This document shows, in pieces, positions 54,374-61,800 of a DNA stretch of 64,000 nt. The stretch covers positions 239,729-303,728 of the forward strand of contig NZ_WVHP01000025.1 of assembly GCF_009834765.1 (NCBI RefSeq), read 5' to 3'. The translations under genes and the position numbers were made by a program. Position 1 is the first letter of the stretch. Each line of letters begins with the position of its first letter. The notes beneath the pieces are model-generated. The model made no database searches. It was not told the origin of the DNA and saw only the letters and a list, made by a program, of their open reading frames with translations. This DNA comes from Saccharibacter sp. EH611. GTDB lineage: Bacteria; Pseudomonadota; Alphaproteobacteria; Acetobacterales; Acetobacteraceae.

Positions 54374-54880
54374 TCACGGTGTGATCGGTGATGAGACCGG
54401 TACATTCCCATAACCGGGCACATAGGTTACACGTGGCTCCGTCGTATAACCAGCGCCGGGCTGATAATGCGTGTAACCCGGCACAGGGTATGGGTAGCTC
54501 GGGATGTCATTTTGCGGAGCGGGTGGGGCCTCGTTAATGATGGTGACATTCGGTGCTTGAGGTGGCCCATAAGAAGGGTAGCTGCCATAGCCTCCGCCAT
54601 ACCCGCTGTCATAATAGCCACCACCGCCAAAAGGCGGGTAGGATGGCGCGTAATTGTAGGGGCCGTAGCCTGGCCCTCCGAAGCCGCCACCACCGAAGAG
54701 GGCGTTGACGCCCATTTGAGCAGCGTCATACCCAACGCCTTCGCCCATGCCTATGGCAAAGCCCCGCCCAAACCCGCCATGATGGTGATGGGCTTGAGCA
54801 TTGTTTAATGGTGCGCCAAGGAGCATGAGAGCACCAAAGGCCGGAAGAATTGTGCGGGTAAGATGTGTATGAAACATCAT
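54374..54880 (-). CDS. Exported Gly/Tyr/Pro-rich protein
   Basis: A 168-residue protein with a signal peptide ending in NAQAHHHH (near residue 30). The mature part is low complexity: GGGGFGGPGYGPYNY, PPFGGGGYYDSGYGGG, and many proline and tyrosine residues toward the end (YPYPVPGYTHY). A short conserved-looking segment is FAIGMGEGVGYDAAQ. Such proteins are often surface or envelope components, but I do not recognise a family. The ATG at 54880 follows GAGGGGG five bases upstream. Confidence 0.65.
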   Translation of the reverse strand: MMFHTHLTRTILPAFGALMLLGAPLNNAQAHHHHGGFGRGFAIGMGEGVGYDAAQMGVNALFGGGGFGGPGYGPYNYAPSYPPFGGGGYYDSGYGGGYGSYPSYGPPQAPNVTIINEAPPAPQNDIPSYPYPVPGYTHYQPGAGYTTEPRVTYVPGYGNVPVSSPITP

Positions 54881-55087
54881 GGTTGCCCCCTCAATAAAGA
54901 TCAATCATCAAATGGCCATCGAGTAGCCTGTGGGAATCAATATAGGTTCTTTTGATGAAAGATGTGAGTGAAATTGTCGTCACTTTTTGGAAAGATTAGT
55001 GGTTACATATCTCATGAAAATATTCTCAATAAGTGTATGTGGCTTTTATTTATAAAAAGGCACCACATACATGATGGCCAAAAGACT

Positions 55088-55567
55088 TTAAAGAGCAATT
55101 TCTGCTAGGGTTGCTTGGGTAACACGGATGACATCTTGTGGGGCTATGCAGGCAAGGAAGCCTTGAGCACCAGCGTTGATCCAGATTTTTTCATGCTTCA
55201 ATGCGCTTTGATCTAATACGACCGGGAAGGTTTGGCGTGACCCAAAAGGAGTCGTGCCACCCGAGACAAATCCTGTGCGATCATGGGCTTCCTCTGGTTG
55301 CATCATCTTTGCATTTCGTCCGCCAAGGGCGGCAGCAAGGGCTTTAAAATTGACACGTTGCGCAACAGGAATAACCGCGAAAACAGGCTGTTTACGGTCA
55401 ATTTTTGCTGCCAATGTTTTAAAGACAGCGCTACAAGGCGCATTAATAGCTTGGGCGGCTTGTTCACCAATATGTCCCTTCTGAGGGGCATAGTCATAAG
55501 CGATAGTGGTGAAGGGTACACCGGCTTGGGTGAGGAACTCTGTTGCAACGGTTTCTAGTGGCATCAT
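55088..55567 (-). CDS. ybaK: Cys-tRNA(Pro)/aminoacyl-tRNA deacylase, YbaK family
   Basis: YbaK-type proteins remove the wrong amino acid from tRNA, typically Cys from tRNA-Pro. The 159-residue protein has the pattern CSAVFKTLAAKID with the conserved catalytic lysine, then RVNFKALAAALGGRNAKMM and FVSGGTTPFGSR, the GXXXP substrate loop. Two adjacent ATG codons (55567 and 55564) follow AAGGAG; either may be used. A longer frame to 55588 would place the ribosome site inside the gene. Confidence 0.9.
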   Translation of the reverse strand: MMPLETVATEFLTQAGVPFTTIAYDYAPQKGHIGEQAAQAINAPCSAVFKTLAAKIDRKQPVFAVIPVAQRVNFKALAAALGGRNAKMMQPEEAHDRTGFVSGGTTPFGSRQTFPVVLDQSALKHEKIWINAGAQGFLACIAPQDVIRVTQATLAEIAL

Positions 55568-55668
55568 GGTCTCCTTTTTTTTATCCATACTCTTTCTAGC
55601 ATGAGACTGTCTCTAATGGGGGAATGCTGCGGGAAAATGGGAAAATCAATAAATCATAAAAGTAAAAA

Positions 55669-55734
55669 TTAACCATATATTTATTTATTAGATAATATAA
55701 ATTAGTGAATTCATTGTACCTACACTGTGAATTC
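55669..55734 (+). promoter_or_regulatory. AT-rich upstream region of the adhesin gene: possible promoter and direct repeat
   Basis: TTAACC (55669-55674) and TAATAT (55693-55698) are 18 bases apart, a weak sigma-70-like match. Downstream, GTGAATTC occurs twice (55705-55712 and 55727-55734) with a 22-base period, which is two helical turns, as for a dimeric regulator. The stretch from 55589 to 55820 is strongly AT-rich and has no gene. Confidence 0.3.
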
Positions 55735-55820
55735 CATTAAAACTTGTGCCTTTTTGTTTTTATTTAACGAATAAAGGGTAGAGTTATAGATGGTTTCTAA
55801 TGTGTGAAATATTGATAGGT

Positions 55821-58800
55821 ATGAGTGTCATGAGACGTTTTTGGTCGGTGTCGCCTTTGTTAAAAAGTAAGCCGTTCAGCAAGACGCTATACTTGTCTTC
55901 CACCGTCCTCTTCATGACACAGCTGCAGCCGGCCCACGCCGACCCTTTGCTTGGCTGCAGTAGCAACAACGGAACTATTGTCTGCACGCAGGGTTTCCCT
56001 GGGTTTGCGACACCGCTTAACCCGGTTCTTCTTAATGGTGGGAATATCCTAGGGTGGAATGGTACAGCCAGCTCGATACGTCTAAGCAATAACGCGGCTA
56101 TTACCGCAACGATGATGACACAGGGCGGCACGGTTATTGGTAACGGTTCGGGCTATAATATCAACAATGTGACGATTGATGCGGGCTCCAGTATCGATTC
56201 CACTGGTACGGCTATTAGTCTTGGATCCAACGCCACGATCAATATTAACGGGAAAGTCGTTGGGTCGCGTTCCATGACCTACGGTGGCCCCTTGGGAAGC
56301 GGGCCTAACATTGTTGAATTTGTCGGGAATACGACAGTCAATGTAGGAACTACTGGGAAAGTTATCCAACCCTCTGGCTCCGATGGGAACAGTAACGGGG
56401 AAGCTTTCAACCCCATGGGGGGTGGGAACCGTATTATTAACCGAGGGCTTATTCAAACAGATACAGCTGCGGATATCTGGTTTGAGGGTAAAGATACAGC
56501 AACAAGTTCTCGGCCGAATAGTGTTGAAAACTATGGTACAATTACGGCAGGGAGGAGCGGACAAGGAGAAGTTCTTGGCTCCTCTGGGCAGGGAACTGTT
56601 AACTTTACAAACTTTACGGGAGGAGACGTTAACGGAAATATCGACTTGAATCCCGGTATGGCCAATCAGGTTACTTTGTATAATGGATCCATTATTAACG
56701 GTAGCATGACTGGTGGGGGAGACACGGCGTCGCTTACTCTGACAGGGCAGGGTAATGACACGCTGGGTTCTGGTGTTAGTGCGTTTGGCAGCTTAACAAA
56801 GGCTGGTTCTGGTACGTGGACAGTCAGTTCTCCTTTGTCTGCTTTGAGCAATAATCTGACCACTAATATTAATAATGGTACGTTAATTGTTACAGGAAAT
56901 GCCAATTTGAATGGCGATGCAACGACTGTTGGTAGTGGTGGCGCGCTTCAACTTGGTAATAATGATAATGGTGGTGCTCTTTCTGGCAGTACGCTTACGA
57001 ATAATGGTGTTTTCAACATTAATCGTACAGATAATGTGACCTTGAACCAGGCGATTTCCGGTTCTGGTACACTGAACCAGAACGGCTCTGGGACGACGAC
57101 GCTAACAGGCAACAGCAGCTATAGCGGCCCAACGGCGATTAATGCAGGGACGCTGCAGCTTGGCAATGGCGGTACAAGCGGGTCGATCGCCAGTCAGGCG
57201 ATCACGGATAACGGGACGTTAGCGGTTAATCGCAGTGACAATGTGACTTTGAGCCAAGCTATTTCTGGTTCTGGTGGGCTGAATCAGAACGGCTCTGGCA
57301 CGACGACGCTGACAGGCAACAGCACTTATAGCGGCCCAACGGCGATTAATGCCGGGACGCTGCAGCTGGGTAACGGCGGCACGAGCGGGTTGATTGCCAG
57401 CCAGGCGATAACCAATAATGGAACCTTGGCGGTCAATCGCAGCGATAACGTCACTCTTGGGGCGGCGATTTCCGGCACGGGCGGCTTGAATCAAAACGGC
57501 TCTGGGACGACGACGCTGACGGGCAACAGTAGCTATAGCGGCCCAACGGCGATTAATGCCGGGACGCTTCAGCTGGGTAATGGTGGTACGAGCGGGTCGA
57601 TCGCCAGTCAGGCGATCACGGATAACGGAACGTTAGCGGTTAATCGCAGTGACACTGTGACCTTGAACCAAGCCATTTCCGGTTCTGGTGGGTTGAACCA
57701 GAACGGCTCTGGCACAACGACGCTGACAGGGAACAACAGCTATAGCGGCCCAACGGCGATTAATGCCGGGACGCTGCAGCTTGGCAATGGTGGTACGAGC
57801 GGGTTGATTGCCAGCCAGGCGATAACCAATAATGGAACCTTGGCGGTCAATCGCAGCGATAACGTCACTCTTGGGGCGGCGATTTCCGGCACGGGCGGCT
57901 TGAATCAAAACGGCTCTGGCACGACGACGCTGACAGGTAACAGCACCTATAGCGGCCCAACGGCGATTAATGCCGGGACGCTTCAGCTGGGTAATGGTGG
58001 TACGAGCGGGTCGATCGCCAGTCAGGCGATCACGGATAACGGAACGTTAGCGGTTAATCGCAGTGACACTGTGACCTTGAACCAAGCCATTTCCGGCACA
58101 GGTTCACTGAACCAGAACGGCTCTGGCACGACGACGCTGACGGGGAACAACAGCTATAGCGGCCCAACGGCGATTAATGCCGGGACGCTGCAGCTTGGCA
58201 ATGGTGGTAAGAGCGGGTCGATCGCCAGTCAGGCGATCACGGATAACGGAACCTTGGCCCTTAACCGTAGTGATAACATCACTCTCGGAGCGGCGATTTC
58301 CGGTTCTGGTGCGCTGAACCAGAATGGCTCTGGTACGACGACACTGACAGGCAACAGCACTTATAGCGGCCCAACGGCGATTAATGCTGGGACGCTGCAG
58401 CTGGGTAACGGCGGCACGAGCGGGTTGATTGCCAGCCAGGCGATAACTAATAATGGAACCTTGGCGGTCAATCGCAGCGATAACGTCACTCTTGGGGCGG
58501 CGATTTCCGGCACGGGCGGCTTGAATCAAAACGGCTCTGGCACGACGACGCTGACAGGCAACAGTAGCTATAGCGGCCCAACGGCGATTAATGCCGGGAC
58601 GCTTCAGCTGGGTAATGGTGGTACGAGCGGGTCGATCGCCAGTCAGGCGATCACGGATAACGGAACGTTAGCGGTTAATCGCAGTGACACTGTGACCTTG
58701 AACCAAGCCATTTCCGGTTCTGGTGGTTTGAACCAGAACGGCTCTGGCACAACGACGCTGACAGGGAACAACAGCTATAGCGGCCCAACGGCGATTAATG

Positions 58801-61800
58801 CCGGGACGCTGCAGCTGGGTAATGGCGGTACAAGCGGTTCGATTGCGAGCCAGGCGATCACGGATAACGGGACGTTAGCGGTTAATCGCAGTGACAATGT
58901 GACTTTGAGCCAAGCTATTTCTGGTTCTGGTGGTTTGAACCAGAACGGCTCTGGCACAACGACGCTGACGGGGAACAACAGCTATAGCGGCCCAACCGCG
59001 ATTAACAAGGGCACGCTGCAGCTTGGCAATGGCGGTACAAGCGGTTCGATTGCCAGCCAAGCGATTACGGATAACGGAACCTTGGCCCTTAACCGTAGCG
59101 ATAACGTCACTCTCGGAGCGGCGATTTCCGGTTCTGGTGCGCTGAATCAGAATGGCTCTGGCACGACGACGCTGACAGGCAACAGCACTTATAGCGGCCC
59201 AACGGTGATTAATGCCGGGACGCTGCAGCTGGGTAACGGCGGCACGAGCGGGTTGATTGCCAGCCAGGCGATAACCAATAATGGAACCTTGGCGGTCAAT
59301 CGCAGCGATAACGTCACTCTTGGGGCGGCGATTTCCGGCACGGGCGGCTTGAATCAAAACGGCTCTGGCACGACGACGCTGACGGGCAACAGCACCTATA
59401 GTGGCCCAACCGCGATTAACAAAGGCACGCTTCAGCTAGGCAATGGCGGCACGAGCGGGTCGATCGCCAATTCTCCGATCACTGACAATGGTGTTTTGGC
59501 TATTAACCGCAGTGATAACGTACTCTTTAATCAAAAAATTTCAGGCACTGGCGCTTTAACCCAGAATGGTTCTGGTGTCACAACACTGGCAGCTAATAAT
59601 AGCTATAGTGGCCCAACGACAATTAATGCGGGTACATTGCAGCTGGGTAACGGTGGCACGACGGGTTGGATTACGAGCCAACCTATTGTTAATAATGGCA
59701 CACTTGCGATTAATCACAGCGATGATGTGGTGATTAGTCAGCTCATGTCGGGTTCTGGTGCGTTTAACCAGAATGGGCCAGGGAAAATCACTCTCCTTGC
59801 GGACAACACGTATAGTGGCCCAACGACGATTAATGCGGGCATATTGCAGCTGGGTAATGGCGGCACGGGTGGTTCAATTGCTAGCCATGCGATTACGGAT
59901 AATGGAACGTTAGCGGTCGATCGCAGTGATAATGTGACTTTGAACCAAGCCATTTCCGGTTCCGGTGCGTTGAATCAGAATGGTTCTGGCACAACGACGC
60001 TGACGGGTAATAACGGCTATAGTGGCCCAACGGTGATTAATAAGGGCACGTTGCAGCTTGGGAATGGCGGCACGAGCGGATCGATTGCGAGCCAGGCGAT
60101 CACGGATAACGGAGCATTAACGGTCAATCGCAGCGATGATGTCACATTAGGGGCTGTCGTTTCTGGTTCTGGTGCGTTGAATCAGAACGGTTCAGGTACA
60201 ACGATCCTGACAGGGAACAGCAGCTATAGCGGTCCAACGGCAATTAATGCTGGGACTCTTCAGCTTGGGAATGGCGGCACGAGCGGATCGATTGCGAGCC
60301 AGGCGATCACGGATAATGGCACCTTGGCGTTGAACCGCAGTGATGATGTTACATTAGGAGCAGCGATCTCTGGCACGGGTGCACTGAACCAGAACGGGTC
60401 AGGCACAACGACGCTGACAGGCAACAGCAGCTATAGCGGCCCAACGGCGATTAATAAGGGCACGTTGCAGCTGGGTAATGGCGGCACGAGCGGGTCGATT
60501 GCCAGCCAAGCGATCGCGGATAATGGGACGTTAGCACTGAACCGCAGTGATGATGTTACTCTTGGAGCGACGATTTCTGGCACGGGTGCGCTGAACCAGA
60601 ACGGGTCAGGCACGACGACGCTGACGGGCGACAGCACTTATAGCGGCCCAACAGCAATTAATGCCGGGACGCTTCAGCTGGGCAATGGCGGCACGAGCGG
60701 TTCGATTGCGAGCCAGGCGATCACGGATAATGGCACCTTGGCGTTGAACCGCAGTGATGATGTTACATTAGGAGCAGCGATCTCTGGCACGGGTGCACTG
60801 AACCAGAACGGGTTAGGCACAACGACACTGACAGGGAACAACAGCTATAGCGGCCCAACCGCAATTAATGCAGGGACGCTTCAGCTGGGCAATGGCGGCA
60901 CGAGTGGGTCTATTGCCAGCCAGGCGATTACGGATAACGGAACATTAACGGTCAATCGCAGTGATGATGTCACATTAGGTGCTGTCGTCGCTGGTTCTGG
61001 TGCGCTGAACCAGAACGGGGCAGGCACAACGACGCTGACAGGGAACAGCACTTATAGTGGCCCAACCGCGATTAACAAGGGTACGTTGCAGCTTGGCAAT
61101 GGTGGCACGAGCGGATCGATTGCGAGCCAGGCGATTACGGATAATGGGACGTTAGCACTGAACCGCAGTGATGATGTCACATTAGGTGCTGTCGTCTCTG
61201 GTTCTGGTGCGCTGAACCAGAACGGGGCAGGCACAACGACGCTGACAGGGAACAACACCTATAGCGGACGGACGGTCATTAACAAGGGCACGTTGCAGCT
61301 TGGGAATGGCGGCACGAGCGGGTCGATTGCAAGCCAGGCGATTGCTGACAATGGTACCTTGGCGTTGAACCGCAGTGATGATGTTACATTAGGAGCGACG
61401 ATTTCTGGCACGGGTGGACTGGATCAAAACGGATCAGGCACAACGACGCTGACAGGGAACAACACCTATAGCGGACGGACGGTTATTAACAAGGGCACGT
61501 TGCAGCTTGGGAATGGCGGCACGAGCGGGTCGATTGCAAGCCAGGCGATTGCTGACAATGGGACCTTGGCACTGAACCGCAGTGATAATGTTACATTAGG
61601 TGCAGCGATTTCTGGCACGGGTGCGTTGAACCAAAATGGTTCTGGCACAACGACGCTGACAGGTAATAATAGCTATAGTGGCCCAACCGCAATTAATGCA
61701 GGGACGCTTCAGCTTGGGAATGGTGGCACGAGCGGGTCGATTGCGAGCCAGGCGATTACGGATAATGGCACCTTGGCGCTGAACCGCAGTGATGATGTCA

